64,000 nucleotides of DNA from positions 62,001 to 126,000 of the forward strand of contig PNKZ01000004.1 in assembly GCA_013822735.1 (NCBI GenBank), read 5' to 3'. A model generated the notes under the pieces. The model was not told where the DNA came from. It saw nothing but the letters and a program-made list of their open reading frames with translations, and ran no database searches. Of the stretch, positions 37,282 to 46,420 are shown piece by piece. The position numbers and the translations under genes were made by a program. The stretch is from Pirellula sp. (GTDB lineage: Bacteria > Planctomycetota > Planctomycetia > Pirellulales > PNKZ01). How positions within the stretch are numbered: the first letter of the stretch is position 1; each line of letters begins with the position of its first letter.

Positions 37282-37587
37282 CTACTTATCGCCGCCGGAA
37301 GATTTCGGACCCGAGTCCGACTTCGGCGTGCTACTCGACGAACCGCCGGAATCACCGCCGCCGGAGCTTTGCTTATCGGCCGCGGCGCTCTTCTTGTACG
37401 ACTCGCTGCGGTAGTCGGTTTGATAGAAGCCGGAGCCTTTAAAAACTACGGCGGCGCCGGCGCCGAACAAGCGACGAAGCTTTTTCTTCTTGCACTTCGG
37501 ACACTTCGTCAGCGCGTCGTCTTTCATGGCCTGAAATTGCTCGAACTTGTGGTCGCAAGCATCACAGACGTAATCGTAAGTCGGCAT
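37282..37587 (-). CDS. FmdB-type zinc-ribbon protein
   Basis: 101 residues. The N-terminal zinc ribbon MPTYDYVCDACDHKFE pairs with CPKCKKKKLRRLF near residue 29 to make a four-Cys site, as in the FmdB/CxxC_CXXC_SSSS family. A Gly/Ser-rich disordered tail starts at about 70. The function is not settled for the family. It ends 34 bases before the yacG start and probably shares a transcript with it. Confidence 0.88.
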   Translation of the reverse strand: MPTYDYVCDACDHKFEQFQAMKDDALTKCPKCKKKKLRRLFGAGAAVVFKGSGFYQTDYRSESYKKSAAADKQSSGGGDSGGSSSSTPKSDSGPKSSGGDK

Positions 37588-37630
37588 GATTCGGTTCGGG
37601 GTTCAAAGTTCAGGGTTCGCAGTTGGGACA

Positions 37631-37657
37631 TTTAGCCCGGGAGCTTGCCTCCGGGAG
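37631..37657. repeat. Short hairpin repeat, family I (copy 1)
   Basis: TTTAGCC followed by a stem CCGGGAG/CTCCGGG around CTTGC. The copy at 41829-41853 has the same loop but stem CGCGGAG/CTCCGCG. The two differ by compensating changes. Confidence 0.65.
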
Positions 37658-37697
37658 CCGGCAAAGTTAGGAGCTATGACGAGTGCAACTCAGCAAT

Positions 37698-38225
37698 TCA
37701 TAACTCCTTCGACACAATCACCTGGGCCGGCCGGACGACGCGGTCGTGCAATTGGTACCCGTCTTGCGCCACCATCACGACGGTGTTCGGCGGCTGATCG
37801 GCCGACGGCTGCTGCATGATGGCGGCATGCACGTTGGGGTCGAACGGCATTCCGAGCGCCTCGATACGCTTGGCGTTGTGGCGACCGAGCGCCGTGTCCA
37901 ATTGCTGCGACACGAGCTTCACTCCTTCGAGCAAGCTGTTGACGTCGGCGTTCTTCTCGGCCGCCGTGATGGCCCGTCCGAGGTTGTCGACGACCGGCAA
38001 TAAATCGGCGACCAACGGCATCAGCGCGTAGCGACGTTCGTCGTCCATTTCCTTACGGAGCCGCTTGCGGACGTTTTCCAACTCCGCTTGCGCTCGCAAG
38101 GCGCGATCGCGGGCTTCGTTCAGGTCGCTCTGGAGTTGAGCAATCTGATCCTTCGCGGGGTCGCCGGCTTCCATCGTCGAACCGGCGACGGCTTCGTCAA
38201 AGTTATCGTTTTGTTCTTCGCTCAT
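37698..38225 (-). CDS. grpE: Nucleotide exchange factor GrpE
   Basis: 175 residues if started at the ATG at 38225. A GTG directly after the dnaJ stop (38246) would add 7 residues and cannot be excluded. GrpE releases ADP from DnaK. The long N-terminal coiled coil (DQIAQLQSDLNEARDRALRA) and the core ENVRKRLRKEMDDERRYAL, LLPVVDNLGRAI and the C-terminal beta domain GYQLHDRVVRPAQVIVSK are all present. It is the gene after dnaJ on the same strand; dnaK is not in this window. Confidence 0.95.
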   Translation of the reverse strand: MSEEQNDNFDEAVAGSTMEAGDPAKDQIAQLQSDLNEARDRALRAQAELENVRKRLRKEMDDERRYALMPLVADLLPVVDNLGRAITAAEKNADVNSLLEGVKLVSQQLDTALGRHNAKRIEALGMPFDPNVHAAIMQQPSADQPPNTVVMVAQDGYQLHDRVVRPAQVIVSKEL

Positions 38226-38246
38226 CTTCGCACTCGTTCCTTCCAC

Positions 38247-39407
38247 TTATCGACTTTCTTCAGCGGACGCCGCGGCTTCGTCGTCGCCCGTGAAGTATTC
38301 TTTCACCTTATCGAAAAACCCCTTCCGGTGCGCGCTCACGTTGGCCTTCTCTTCGTCGGCCAATTCGCGGAGCAATTGCTCCTGACGCTTCGTGAGCTTC
38401 GCCGGCACTTCCACTTGCACTTCCACCAGTAGATCGCCTTTGCCGCGGACGCGCGGATCGGGCATGCCGCGACCTTTGAGGCGAAACACTTCGCCCGGCT
38501 GCGTACCGGCGGGTATTTTGAGGTCTTCACGGCCGTCGAGCGTGGGGACTTCAATCGTCGCCCCCAGCGCGGCCTGCGAGTAGCTGATCGGCATGGAGCA
38601 GACGAGGTTCTGCCCGTCGCGCTGAAAGAGGGAATGCTCTTTCACGGTGATGAAGCAGTAGCAGTCGCCCGCCGGACCGCCGTTGGGGCTGGGGTCTCCT
38701 TCGCCCGTGATTCGGAGCCGGGTGCCGTTGTCGACGCCGGCGGGAATCTGCACTTCGCGTTTGGTCCGCTCTTGCACGTAGCCTTCGCCGTGACAACTCG
38801 GACAAGGGTCGTGGATCGTGGTGCCGGCGCCGTGGCAACTGGGACACGTGGTCTGCATGCGAAAGATGCCGGTGGTTTGAATCACCTGGCCTCGGCCGTT
38901 GCAGTAGCGGCACGTTTCCGGCTTACTGCCTTTGCGAGCGCCGTTGCCGCCGCACGATTCGCAACGCGCGTGACGCGAGATCAGAATTTCCTTCTTGCAA
39001 CCGCGGGCCGCTTCGCGAAGGTCGAGCGTTACGTCGGCGCGCACGTCCGCCCCTTGGCGACGTCCCCGACCTCGTCCTCCTCCGCCGCCTCCGCCGCCGA
39101 ACACGTCGCCGAAGATTCCGCCGAACGCTTCAAAGATATCGTTGATATCGCTGAAGTGAGCTCCGCCGCCGCCGGGACCATCGACCCCCTGGTGCCCGAA
39201 GCGATCGTAGCGGCCGCGCTTCTCGGAGTCGCTGAGGACTTCGTAAGCCTCGGCCGCCTCCTTGAACTTCGCAACGGCTTCTTCGTCGCCCGGATTCTTA
39301 TCCGGGTGATACTTCACGGCGAGCTTGCGATACGCAGCGGAAATCTCGCTATCGGTCGCCGTCTTCGTGACGCTCAGCACTTCGTAGTAACAGCGTTTCG
39401 ACGCCAT
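38247..39407 (-). CDS. dnaJ: Chaperone protein DnaJ
   Basis: 386 residues, full type I Hsp40. J domain about 1-70 with HPD at 34-36, then a Gly/Phe-like region (about 75-115) rich in Gly. Four zinc-finger repeats CxxCxGxG follow: [24 protein letters not shown] and CPSCHGEG. The two C-terminal substrate domains end with a short acidic/Ala tail. It stimulates DnaK and prevents aggregation. grpE follows within 21 bases, and the pair is very likely one operon. Confidence 0.97.
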   Translation of the reverse strand: MASKRCYYEVLSVTKTATDSEISAAYRKLAVKYHPDKNPGDEEAVAKFKEAAEAYEVLSDSEKRGRYDRFGHQGVDGPGGGGAHFSDINDIFEAFGGIFGDVFGGGGGGGGRGRGRRQGADVRADVTLDLREAARGCKKEILISRHARCESCGGNGARKGSKPETCRYCNGRGQVIQTTGIFRMQTTCPSCHGAGTTIHDPCPSCHGEGYVQERTKREVQIPAGVDNGTRLRITGEGDPSPNGGPAGDCYCFITVKEHSLFQRDGQNLVCSMPISYSQAALGATIEVPTLDGREDLKIPAGTQPGEVFRLKGRGMPDPRVRGKGDLLVEVQVEVPAKLTKRQEQLLRELADEEKANVSAHRKGFFDKVKEYFTGDDEAAASAEESR

Positions 39408-39464
39408 AGCGAACTCTACTTCCGACGGTTAAATCAACAATCGCGACAAACCACCTACAAGCCC

Positions 39465-39539
39465 GTTTGGTCCCCTCTCCCCGACGGACAACCGTCCACC
39501 TCCACGACTTTGATTCGGGGAGAGGGATAGGGTGAGGGG
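39465..39539. repeat. Inverted repeat element, family B, left of the DUF559 gene
   Basis: 75 bases. Outer end GTTTGGTCCCCTCTCCCCGA, inner end TTCGGGGAGAGGGATAGGGT running up to the base before the gene's stop codon. The ends are themselves inverted (CTCTCCCCGA / TCGGGGAGAG), so the element can fold alone. Its reverse complement occurs at 39930-40005 with an unrelated middle. Confidence 0.9.
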
Positions 39540-39893
39540 CTAAGCAATCCGTTCTTCGCAAGCCGCCCTGATTGTTTGCAAAACGCTCTCGATACTCGCT
39601 TCAAGTTGCTGATTGCTAAATCGCAGGACTAATATCTTTCGTTCGGCCATCCAAGCGTCGCGTCTCTCGTCGTGCCCTTTACTTTCGGAGTGGGAATACC
39701 CGTCAAGCTCCACGACTACCCTCGCTATCGAACACCAAAAGTCGGCGAAGTACGGCCCTAACGTGTGTTGACGACGAAACTTGAAGCGGTTTTGTTTTCG
39801 GTCTCGAAGCCTGTTCCACAATGCGGCTTCAGCGTCGTTCATCTGCTTTCGCAGATTGCGAGCGAAGTCGCGTTGCTCGGAGTCTTCCCGCAT
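39540..39893 (-). CDS. DUF559 (Vsr-like endonuclease fold) protein inside inverted repeats
   Basis: 117 residues from the ATG at 39893; a GTG at 39911 would add 6. DUF559 proteins have the Vsr/PD-(D/E)xK-like nuclease fold. Seen, numbered from the GTG: NDAEAALWNRLRDRK at 25-39, FKFRRQHTLGPYFADFWC at 43-60 with Asp57, VVVELDGYSH at 66-75 with Glu69 and Asp70, then DAWMAERKILVLRFSN at 85-100. These are the family's conserved segments in order. It stands alone between dnaJ and groEL. The repeat elements touch its stop codon and lie 18-36 bases before its start. I infer a repeat-associated nuclease, not a restriction enzyme, since no methylase is near. Confidence 0.85.
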   Translation of the reverse strand: MREDSEQRDFARNLRKQMNDAEAALWNRLRDRKQNRFKFRRQHTLGPYFADFWCSIARVVVELDGYSHSESKGHDERRDAWMAERKILVLRFSNQQLEASIESVLQTIRAACEERIA

Positions 39894-39929
39894 GGAAGTT
39901 CTAATCGACACGAAAACCAGAACCGGCTC

Positions 39930-40005
39930 CCCCTCACCCTATCCCTCTCCCCGAATTTCAGCTGGTTCATCTCCGATGACATTCGTCGGGGAGAGGGGAC
40001 CAAAC
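39930..40005. repeat. Inverted repeat element, family B, right of the DUF559 gene
   Basis: 76 bases, the reverse complement of the left element at both ends (CCCTCACCCTATCCCTCTCC and the GGGGAGAGGGGACCAAAC end). The middle 30 bases are different. The two elements and the gene make a 541-base unit. Confidence 0.9.
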
Positions 40006-40043
40006 AGGAACTCGGGAAATACCGCTTTGTTCTTCATTGCGAA

Positions 40044-40078
40044 ACGGGTCGCTCCCATGAAATCTGGAAGCGACCCGT
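40044..40078 (-). terminator. Hairpin terminator after groEL (second copy)
   Basis: A perfect 10-bp stem ACGGGTCGCT/AGCGACCCGT with a 15-base loop lies 64 bases past the groEL stop, followed on the minus strand by TTTCGC. The T-run is weak, so efficiency is uncertain. Confidence 0.6.
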
Positions 40079-40141
40079 CTGCATGCTTCATTATACGTTG
40101 CAAGCGTCCGAAGGCGCTGCGAACGTCGAACTTGCGGCCGC

Positions 40142-41758
40142 TTAGCGGACCGCGCCTTCGATCTTCGTCTTCTTGTCTTCGGCGTCGAAGTTCGTCACCA
40201 AGGCTTCCGTCGTGAGCATCAAGGCCGAGATGCTGGCCGCGTTGCTCAGAGCGCTGCGGACCACCTTGAGCGGATCAATGATGCCGGCCTTGTACATGTC
40301 GGTGTACTCGGCCGCGTTGGCGTCGTAACCGATGTTCGTACCCTTTTGGCTGACTTCGTCGACGATGACGGAGCCGTCGATGCCGCAGTTGTCGGCAATT
40401 TGCTTCATCGGGGCCGAGAGGCAGTGCAGGATGATGTCGACGCCGATGCGCTCGTCACCCTTGGCAGCTCCGCGAGCCTTTTCGACCGCTTCCTTGCAAC
40501 GGACGAGAGCGACGCCGCCGCCCGGCAGGATGCCTTCTTCGACGGCCGCACGCGTGGCGTGCAGAGCGTCTTCGACGCGGGCCTTCTTTTGCTTCATGTC
40601 GGCTTCCGAATTCGCGCCGACCGAGATGATGGCCACGCCGCCGGTGAGCTTGGCGAGACGTTCTTGGAACTTCTCGCGATCGTATTCGCTTTCGGTCGCT
40701 TCGATTTGGTTGCGAATCTGTTGGATGCGCGTGGCAATGTCGGCTTGCTTGCCGGCGCCTTGCACGATCGTCGTGTCGTTCTTGTCGACCGTGATCTGCT
40801 TGGCCTTGCCGAGGTGGCTCAGTTCGACCGCTTCGAGCTTGATGCCGAGGTCTTCGCTGATGAACGTGCCGCCCGTGAGGGTGGCGATGTCGGCGAGCAT
40901 GGCCTTACGGCGATCGCCGAAGCCGGGCGCCTTGACGGCACAGATGTTGAGCACGCCGCGAAGCTTGTTGACGACCAGGGCCGCCAGGGCGTCGCCTTCG
41001 ACGTCTTCGGCGATGATCAAGAGCGGCTTGCCCGAGGTGCTGATCTTTTCGAGAATCGGCACGAGGTCGCGAATGTTCGAGATCTTCTTTTCGTAGATCA
41101 AGATGTACGCGTCGGCGAGTTCGCAATCCATTTCCGCCGGGCGGTTGATGAAGTACGGGGAGATGAAGCCCTTGTCGAACTGCATACCTTCGACGAGTTC
41201 GAGGGTCGTGTCGGTTCCCTTGCCTTCTTCGACGGTGATCACGCCGTCTTTGCCGACCTTCTCCATGGCGTCGGCCAAGAGGTCGCCGATTTCTTTATCG
41301 TTGTTGGCGCTGATGGCGCCGACTTGAGCGATTTCTTCCTTCTTCGACACGGCCTTGGCGATCGAGCGCAGATGCGCCACGGCGGCGTCGACGGCCTTAT
41401 CAATACCGCGACGAACGGCCGTCGGGTTGCTGCCGGCTACGATATTGCGGAGGCCTTCCTTGAAGATGGCCCGAGCGAGCACGGTGGCGGTGGTGGTGCC
41501 GTCGCCGGCGATATCCGAGGTCTTCGAAGCGACTTCGTTCACGAGCTTGGCGCCCATGTTTTCGAAGCGATCTTCGAGTTCCACTTCCTTGCTGACGGTG
41601 ACGCCGTCTTTGGTCACGGTCGGACCGCCGAACGATTTGTCGATGATCACGTTGCGGCCGGTCGGGCCCATCGTGACGGCCACGGCGCTGGCCAATTTCT
41701 CCACGCCCTTAAGCATCTTGGCGCGGGCCTGATCGTCGAAGAGCAGTTGCTTTGCCAC
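40142..41758 (-). CDS. groEL: Chaperonin GroEL, copy without Gly/Met tail
   Basis: 538 residues from a GTG at 41758. Full Hsp60 with the ATP-site segments [16 protein letters not shown] and [13 protein letters not shown], plus [15 protein letters not shown] and the segment [11 protein letters not shown]. The C-terminus ends [10 protein letters not shown] and has none of the GGM repeats that usually line the folding chamber. It is third in the order groEL - groES - groEL on the minus strand, 112 bases after groES. The tail difference from its paralogue suggests a different substrate range; that part is inference. Confidence 0.96.
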   Translation of the reverse strand: MAKQLLFDDQARAKMLKGVEKLASAVAVTMGPTGRNVIIDKSFGGPTVTKDGVTVSKEVELEDRFENMGAKLVNEVASKTSDIAGDGTTTATVLARAIFKEGLRNIVAGSNPTAVRRGIDKAVDAAVAHLRSIAKAVSKKEEIAQVGAISANNDKEIGDLLADAMEKVGKDGVITVEEGKGTDTTLELVEGMQFDKGFISPYFINRPAEMDCELADAYILIYEKKISNIRDLVPILEKISTSGKPLLIIAEDVEGDALAALVVNKLRGVLNICAVKAPGFGDRRKAMLADIATLTGGTFISEDLGIKLEAVELSHLGKAKQITVDKNDTTIVQGAGKQADIATRIQQIRNQIEATESEYDREKFQERLAKLTGGVAIISVGANSEADMKQKKARVEDALHATRAAVEEGILPGGGVALVRCKEAVEKARGAAKGDERIGVDIILHCLSAPMKQIADNCGIDGSVIVDEVSQKGTNIGYDANAAEYTDMYKAGIIDPLKVVRSALSNAASISALMLTTEALVTNFDAEDKKTKIEGAVR

Positions 41759-41828
41759 GGTTATGAGTTCCTAAAATTCTTTGTCTGGTAAGTATTTCGC
41801 TGCGGAGAAGAACTCCGCAATGGCAGCA

Positions 41829-41853
41829 CGCGGAGGCAAGCTCCGCGGCTAAA
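41829..41853. repeat. Short hairpin repeat, family I (copy 2)
   Basis: Read on the minus strand it is TTTAGCCGCGGAGCTTGCCT plus CCGCG, the counterpart of 37631-37657. It lies between groES and groEL, about 70 bases before the groEL start. Confidence 0.65.
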
Positions 41854-41870
41854 TGACTCTTAAACTTCCG

Positions 41871-42167
41871 TTAGATCACCTTCGCGAGAATGTCGTTCTC
41901 GCGGAGGATCTTCACTTCTTGGCCTTCGACTTCGATTTCGGTGCCGGAGTACTTGCCGTAGATCACTTCGTCGCCGACGGCGACCGAAAGCGTGCCGCGG
42001 TCGCCGCTATCGAGCAACTTGCCGGGGCCGACGGCCACGACCTTGCCGCGTTGCGGCTTTTCCTTGGCGGCGTCCGGCAACACGATACCGCCGGCGGTGA
42101 CGTCTTCGGCTTCGTGCGGTTGAACAACGACGCGATCATCCAGCGGACGGAGATTGATTTTGGCCAT
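41871..42167 (-). CDS. groES: Co-chaperonin GroES
   Basis: 98 residues from the ATG at 42167. GroES caps the GroEL chamber. Signature segments: [27 protein letters not shown], which includes the mobile loop (TAGGIVLPD), and [19 protein letters not shown]. It lies between the two groEL genes, 105 bases after the first. That spacer carries a GTACTCAGTACTGAGTAC palindrome. Confidence 0.97.
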   Translation of the reverse strand: MAKINLRPLDDRVVVQPHEAEDVTAGGIVLPDAAKEKPQRGKVVAVGPGKLLDSGDRGTLSVAVGDEVIYGKYSGTEIEVEGQEVKILRENDILAKVI

Positions 42168-42223
42168 GTGTAAGTCTTCCTTCGTGAACGTGATATCTAA
42201 ATTGAAAGTTGTTTGAAGCTTCC

Positions 42224-42250
42224 GGTACTCAGTACTGAGTACCGAGTACT
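42224..42250. repeat. Palindromic repeat, family G
   Basis: GGTACTCAGTACTGAGTACC, a perfect palindrome, followed by a partial third arm (GAGTACT). It is in the spacer between the first groEL and groES. Confidence 0.7.
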
Positions 42251-42272
42251 TTTGGTGTCGCGGGCGCGGCAC

Positions 42273-43970
42273 TTACATTCCCATGCCGCCCATTCCGCCC
42301 ATGCCACCCATATCCATTCCGCCCATGCCACCCATGCCGCCGCCCATTCCGTGGTGGTCGTGGCCGGCGTGGTCGTCGCCGTCGTCTTCCTTCGGAATTT
42401 CGCAGATCAGCGATTCCGTGGTGAGGAGCAGCGAGGCGACGCTCGCGGCGTTTTGCAAAGCGGTGCGAACGACCTTGGCCGGGTCGATGATGCCCGCGGC
42501 GACCATGTCGCCGTAGACATCCTTGTCGGCGTCGTAACCGTCGTTCTTGCCCTTGAGCTGACGGACGCGGTTGACGACTACGCCGCCGTCGAGGCCGGCA
42601 TTGTTCGCGATGCAGCGAAGCGGGTTGTCGAGCACGTTCTTGATGATCCGTGCACCGAGGCCTTCATCGCCTTCGAGCTTGAGAGCTTCGATCGCCTTTT
42701 CGCAGCGGAGCAGAGCCACGCCGCCGCCCGGAACGATGCCTTCTTCGAGCGCTGCTTGAACGGCGCACTTAGCGTCTTCGAGCAACCACTTGCGCTCCTT
42801 CATTTCCGTTTCGGTCGCGGCGCCGCAATTGATTTGGGCCACGCCGCCGGCGAGCTTCGCGAGACGCTCTTGGAGCTTTTCGCGATCGTATTCGCTGTCG
42901 GTCACGGTGATTTCGCGACGGATTTGATCGGCACGGCCGTCGATTTCCGACTTCTTACCGCCGCCGCCGACCACGGTCGTGTTTTCCGAGTCGATGTGAA
43001 TCTTCTTGGCCCGGCCCAGGTCGGTGAGCTTGACGCTGTCGAGCTGAATGCCCAGGTCCTTGAAGATGGCGGTGCCGCCGGTGAGCACGGCGAGGTCGCC
43101 GAGAATGGCTTTGCGACGATCGCCGTAGCCGGGAGCCTTCACGGCACAAACATTGAGAATGCCGCGCATCTTGTTGACGACCAACGTCGCGAGGGCTTCC
43201 CCTTCGACGTCTTCGGCAATGATCAAGAGAGGCTTACCCGACTTCGAAACGGCTTCGAGCAGCGGCACCAAGTTCTTGACGTTCGAGATCTTGTCTTCGT
43301 AGATCAGGATCTGGCAGTTTTCGAGCTCGACGGTTTGATTGTCGGCGTTCGTGACGAAGTGCGGCGAGAGGTAACCGCGATCGAATTGCATGCCTTCGAC
43401 GACTTCGACGGTCGTTTCCGATTGCTTGCCTTCTTCGACCGTGATCACGCCGTCTTTGCCGACCTTGAGGAACGCGTCGGCGAGCACGTCGCCGATGGTC
43501 GGGTCGTTGTTGCCGGCGATCGTGGCGATCTGACGCAACTCTTTCTTGCTCGTGGCGTCGATCTTCGTGGCCATCTTCGCAACTTGTGCGATGACGGCGT
43601 CGACGGCCTTGCTGATGCCGCGCGAGAGAGCCATCGGGTCGGCTCCGGCGGCGATCATCTTCAGGCCTTCACGGAAGATCGCTTCGGCCAAGACCGTGGC
43701 CGTGGTGGTGCCGTCGCCCGCGACGTCGTTCGTCTTCGAGGCGGCTTCTTTCACCAACTTCGCGCCCAGGTTTTCGTACGGGTCGTCGAGTTCGATGTCT
43801 TCGGCGACGGTGACGCCGTCTTTGGTCACCTTCGGGGAGCCCCAACCTTTGTCGAGCACCGCATTGCGGCCACGGGGGCCGAGCGTGCTGCGAACGGCGC
43901 GGGCCAATTTTGCAACGCCGGCCAAGAGCGGCTGGCGAGCGTCGTCACTAAAGACCATCTGTTTTGCCAC
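42273..43970 (-). CDS. groEL: Chaperonin GroEL, copy with His/Gly/Met tail
   Basis: 565 residues from a GTG at 43970, with AGGAGG 8 bases before it. Hsp60 segments are present ([42 protein letters not shown]). The C-terminus is [13 protein letters not shown] followed by several GGM/GMGG repeats ending GMGM. That hydrophobic tail is normal for chamber-lining, and the His-rich start could bind metal. It leads the groEL-groES-groEL block. I found no CIRCE element in the upstream 150 bases, so the control of this block remains open. Confidence 0.96.
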   Translation of the reverse strand: MAKQMVFSDDARQPLLAGVAKLARAVRSTLGPRGRNAVLDKGWGSPKVTKDGVTVAEDIELDDPYENLGAKLVKEAASKTNDVAGDGTTTATVLAEAIFREGLKMIAAGADPMALSRGISKAVDAVIAQVAKMATKIDATSKKELRQIATIAGNNDPTIGDVLADAFLKVGKDGVITVEEGKQSETTVEVVEGMQFDRGYLSPHFVTNADNQTVELENCQILIYEDKISNVKNLVPLLEAVSKSGKPLLIIAEDVEGEALATLVVNKMRGILNVCAVKAPGYGDRRKAILGDLAVLTGGTAIFKDLGIQLDSVKLTDLGRAKKIHIDSENTTVVGGGGKKSEIDGRADQIRREITVTDSEYDREKLQERLAKLAGGVAQINCGAATETEMKERKWLLEDAKCAVQAALEEGIVPGGGVALLRCEKAIEALKLEGDEGLGARIIKNVLDNPLRCIANNAGLDGGVVVNRVRQLKGKNDGYDADKDVYGDMVAAGIIDPAKVVRTALQNAASVASLLLTTESLICEIPKEDDGDDHAGHDHHGMGGGMGGMGGMDMGGMGGMGGMGM

Positions 43971-44414
43971 AGCGGTTTCCTCCTGAGTCGTATCAGTTCA
44001 GTAAAAGCGAATGTGCGGTTTCAAGCCGGGCGGCGATCGACGTCGCGGCCGCAGGCTGTTCGGTTAGGGGATCGGCGCAGCCTACTTTGGCAGGCGCACC
44101 CTCCACGTGCCCGCTCTTAAACGCAAGCATCGTGCCAAGAACCTCACAAAACAGCGCAAGTCATTTGAGGACATTGCATTGCGATCACTTTCGGCGGGTG
44201 ATCGCGAGGTTGCGCCATCGATTGTGTGAAGAGCCAAAGTGCCAAAACGGCAGACTTCAGCGAGCGGCGGGGTTCATCCCCGCCGTCCGAATCGCAACGT
44301 CTGATGCGCAGACGGCGGGGATCAAACCCGTCGCTCGCCGTACCCTGCTCCAGATCGTTACGCTATGCCGTCGACACGCCTTTCCACCCAACCAACCGGA
44401 TCTAGGAAAACCTC
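43971..44414. other. Intergenic region with a dispersed REP copy
   Basis: 444 bases between the divergent groEL and a secreted-protein gene. It contains the family A repeat at 44259-44338 and presumably the groEL promoter. No ORF here looks coding, and no CIRCE-like TTAGCACTC/GAGTGCTAA pair was found. Confidence 0.55.
44259..44338. repeat. REP/BIME repeat, family A, copy without transposase
   Basis: Arms at 44259-44287 and 44311-44338 match the RAYT-flanking elements, for example AGCGAGCGGCGGGGTT. A few substitutions are present (TTCATCC for TTTATCC) and the centre is unrelated. It lies 16.5 kb from the transposase gene. Confidence 0.9.
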
Positions 44415-44816
44415 ATGATGCCTCGTGCCTCCGTTACCGCGATCTTGGTCGCCTGCCTGATCGCCGGCGTAGCAGCACTTCGTAGCGACGCCCAAGTGCC
44501 GCCTGCCGAGCCGCCCGCAACGCCGGGCACTTTCGGATTTGTCGTCGTCGAAAGCTTCGACGCGAAGTACGAAGGAGACACGCCGGGACATCTGGGGCGT
44601 CACGGCGGACTCGGTGATCAAGTGCCGCGACTCGCGCTCGGCGATCCGGTTTATCGCGGCGAAGGAGACGGGGCGGCCGTGGTCGGGCGCGTCACCAATC
44701 TCAAATGGAGCCGCGGCCAAGGAAGCCTCGATGTCGAATTCGACCCGACGGATAAGACGCGGATCGAGATCGGCGACCACGTGTGGCTGAAGCTGGGAGA
44801 TGCGGCGGCAAAGTAG
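44415..44816 (+). CDS. Secreted protein of unknown function
   Basis: 133 residues from the first of two adjacent ATGs. Signal peptide about 1-27 (ILVACLIAGVAALRSDAQ). The mature part is small and acidic, with a probable beta structure (GFVVVESFDAKYEGD, VVGRVTNLKW, LDVEFDPTDKTRIEIGD). It ends GDHVWLKLGDAAAK. I recognise no domain. It is isolated, followed by repeat family D. Confidence 0.6.
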   Translation: MMPRASVTAILVACLIAGVAALRSDAQVPPAEPPATPGTFGFVVVESFDAKYEGDTPGHLGRHGGLGDQVPRLALGDPVYRGEGDGAAVVGRVTNLKWSRGQGSLDVEFDPTDKTRIEIGDHVWLKLGDAAAK

Positions 44817-44841
44817 GGTCGTGCCGATGCGCGAAAGCTCC

Positions 44842-44956
44842 AATGACCAAGCACCAAATTCCAAGCAATGACAAAAAGGAAAATGACCGAGTGACCAAGC
44901 TTTGCAGTTAGGTCATTTGTACTTGGAGTTTGTTTGGAATTTGGTGCTTGGTCATT
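44842..44956. repeat. Palindromic intergenic repeat, family D
   Basis: A perfect 23-bp inverted pair: 44842-44864 begins AATGACCAAGCACCAAATT and 44934-44956 is its reverse complement. Extra half-matching words lie inside (AAAATGACC / GGTCATTTG). It lies between two convergent genes. Confidence 0.9.
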
Positions 44957-44974
44957 GGTCATTCCGCAAGGCGG

Positions 44975-46420
44975 TCAAACCCAAATGTCCGAAGTCGAGT
45001 CTCCGCCGGGGAAGCGTACTTCGTGGGCGCGGGTCGGGCCGTCGGGTTCGGCGCCGAAGTCGACGAAGAACTTTTCATTCACGGCCAGCCCGCCCGACTC
45101 CGTGTTGCAATCAAGCTGAAGCATGTACGAGCCTTCTTCCTTCATCTTGGGATAGAACTGGTCGTCCCACGAACTGAAGAGGGAGTTCGTCACGTAGAGT
45201 CGCTTGCCGTCGAGGCTGAGTTGCAGCATTTGCGGGCCGCCGCCGAGCGCGCGTCCGCCGATCTTTTCCCCCTTGCCGATGACGCCGCCGAGCCAAGCCT
45301 GGCCGGCCAAACGCGGGTGCGCCGGATCGCTGACGTCGTATTGGCGGATGTCGCCATGCAACCAGTTCGAGAAGTAGAGCCAGCGGTCGTCGAGCGAAAG
45401 GACCAAATCGGTGATGAGCCCAGGCACGGGAAACGGCCAACCTTTGGTTTCGACCGGATCGACGGCGATGACCTTCTCTGCGCTCCACGCATCAGCCGAC
45501 TTCTGGAAGTGCCACATCGTGCTCGAAAGCGCCGCGCCGACGAAGCCGTGCGTGCTCGCCGGATCGTGATGGCAGCGGACCTCGAGCGGAATCATGCCGG
45601 TCTCGCCGAGTTCGAGCGTTTGCTTGAGCTTGCGTTCTTTCCAGTCCCACACGTAGAGCCGGCTGCCGTACTTCCCCGCCTTCACGTCGTCGAGATTGAA
45701 GCCGCCGCGAAAGGTCTTCGGCGCGGCCCATTCGCTGGAGAACATCGCGTTGTGCCGCGGCTGGTACCAGTAGTCGTAGTTGTAGCGCAATTCGCCGGGC
45801 GTCGCTTCCCAACGTCCGGCAATTTCGAACTTATCATCGAGCAACAAGAAGCCGCCGGGCGCGTCGCTCGCTTTGTCGCCGAGCATGGAGAGCATCACTT
45901 GCCCGCTCGGCAGGCAATGCACGGTGTGCGGAGCCGAGAGATTCGTCCGTTCGAAGATTTCCTCGGCCTCGATGACTTTGTGCAGTTTGGGAGCCCGAGG
46001 ATTCGAAGCGTCGGCGATGTGAATGCGCGAGGAGCGCAGGCCGGGGAGCACGAGATATTTCCGAGCATGCGCGGCGTCGCCGTGGCAACTGCTGCAAGCG
46101 TTCCAACCGAAGTGATGGAGTTCGTCGCCGACCTTCGGCATGGCCAGCCGATGCACGACTTGCGAATACGACTTCGACGCCGGATCGAGATCGACGACCG
46201 CGAGATAGTCGGGCCGTTCGGCGCTGACGCCGACGTTCGTCGCCGTGACGTACGCGAGATTTTCACGAGGCGATTTCATCGCCTCGGCCGGAGAAGCGTA
46301 CGTATTCGTGCAGTCGGGGCAGGCTACCGGCTTATCGTCGGCAGCCGAAGCGATCTGTCCGAGCACGGAACTAGACAACGCCGCGCCCGCGGCACCGGCC
46401 AAGAATTCACGTCGTCGCAT
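44975..46420 (-). CDS. Selenium-binding protein family (SBP56/methanethiol oxidase-like)
   Basis: 481 residues from the ATG at 46420, which starts a Tat-type signal (MRRREFLAGAAGAALSSS); the frame is open upstream but not signal-like. Members of the family include mammalian SELENBP1 and bacterial MtoX, which oxidise methanethiol and need copper. Seen: YASPAEAMKSPRENLAYVTA near the N-terminus, HHFGWNACSSCHGD, PHTVHCLPSGQVMLSMLGD, RHNAMFSSEW, SNWLHGDIRQYDVSDP and PGGDSTSDIW at the end. The clustered His residues fit the family's metal site. Activity on methanethiol is inference. Confidence 0.9.
   Translation of the reverse strand: MRRREFLAGAAGAALSSSVLGQIASAADDKPVACPDCTNTYASPAEAMKSPRENLAYVTATNVGVSAERPDYLAVVDLDPASKSYSQVVHRLAMPKVGDELHHFGWNACSSCHGDAAHARKYLVLPGLRSSRIHIADASNPRAPKLHKVIEAEEIFERTNLSAPHTVHCLPSGQVMLSMLGDKASDAPGGFLLLDDKFEIAGRWEATPGELRYNYDYWYQPRHNAMFSSEWAAPKTFRGGFNLDDVKAGKYGSRLYVWDWKERKLKQTLELGETGMIPLEVRCHHDPASTHGFVGAALSSTMWHFQKSADAWSAEKVIAVDPVETKGWPFPVPGLITDLVLSLDDRWLYFSNWLHGDIRQYDVSDPAHPRLAGQAWLGGVIGKGEKIGGRALGGGPQMLQLSLDGKRLYVTNSLFSSWDDQFYPKMKEEGSYMLQLDCNTESGGLAVNEKFFVDFGAEPDGPTRAHEVRFPGGDSTSDIWV

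Noticed and set aside
39540-39893. DUF559 gene considered as part of a restriction-modification or very-short-patch repair system
   Set aside because: No DNA methyltransferase or mismatch repair gene lies beside it; its only constant neighbours are the inverted repeats.
40346-41791. Open frame of 481 codons antisense to the second groEL
   Set aside because: Composition is that of a reverse-complement shadow and no motif is present.
42213-44120. Open frame of 635 codons antisense to groEL and groES
   Set aside because: It mirrors the codon structure of the conserved chaperonin genes and begins inside a palindromic repeat; there is no independent support.
43971-44120. CIRCE operator upstream of the first groEL
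   Set aside because: I looked for TTAGCACTC with an inverted GAGTGCTAA and did not find it.
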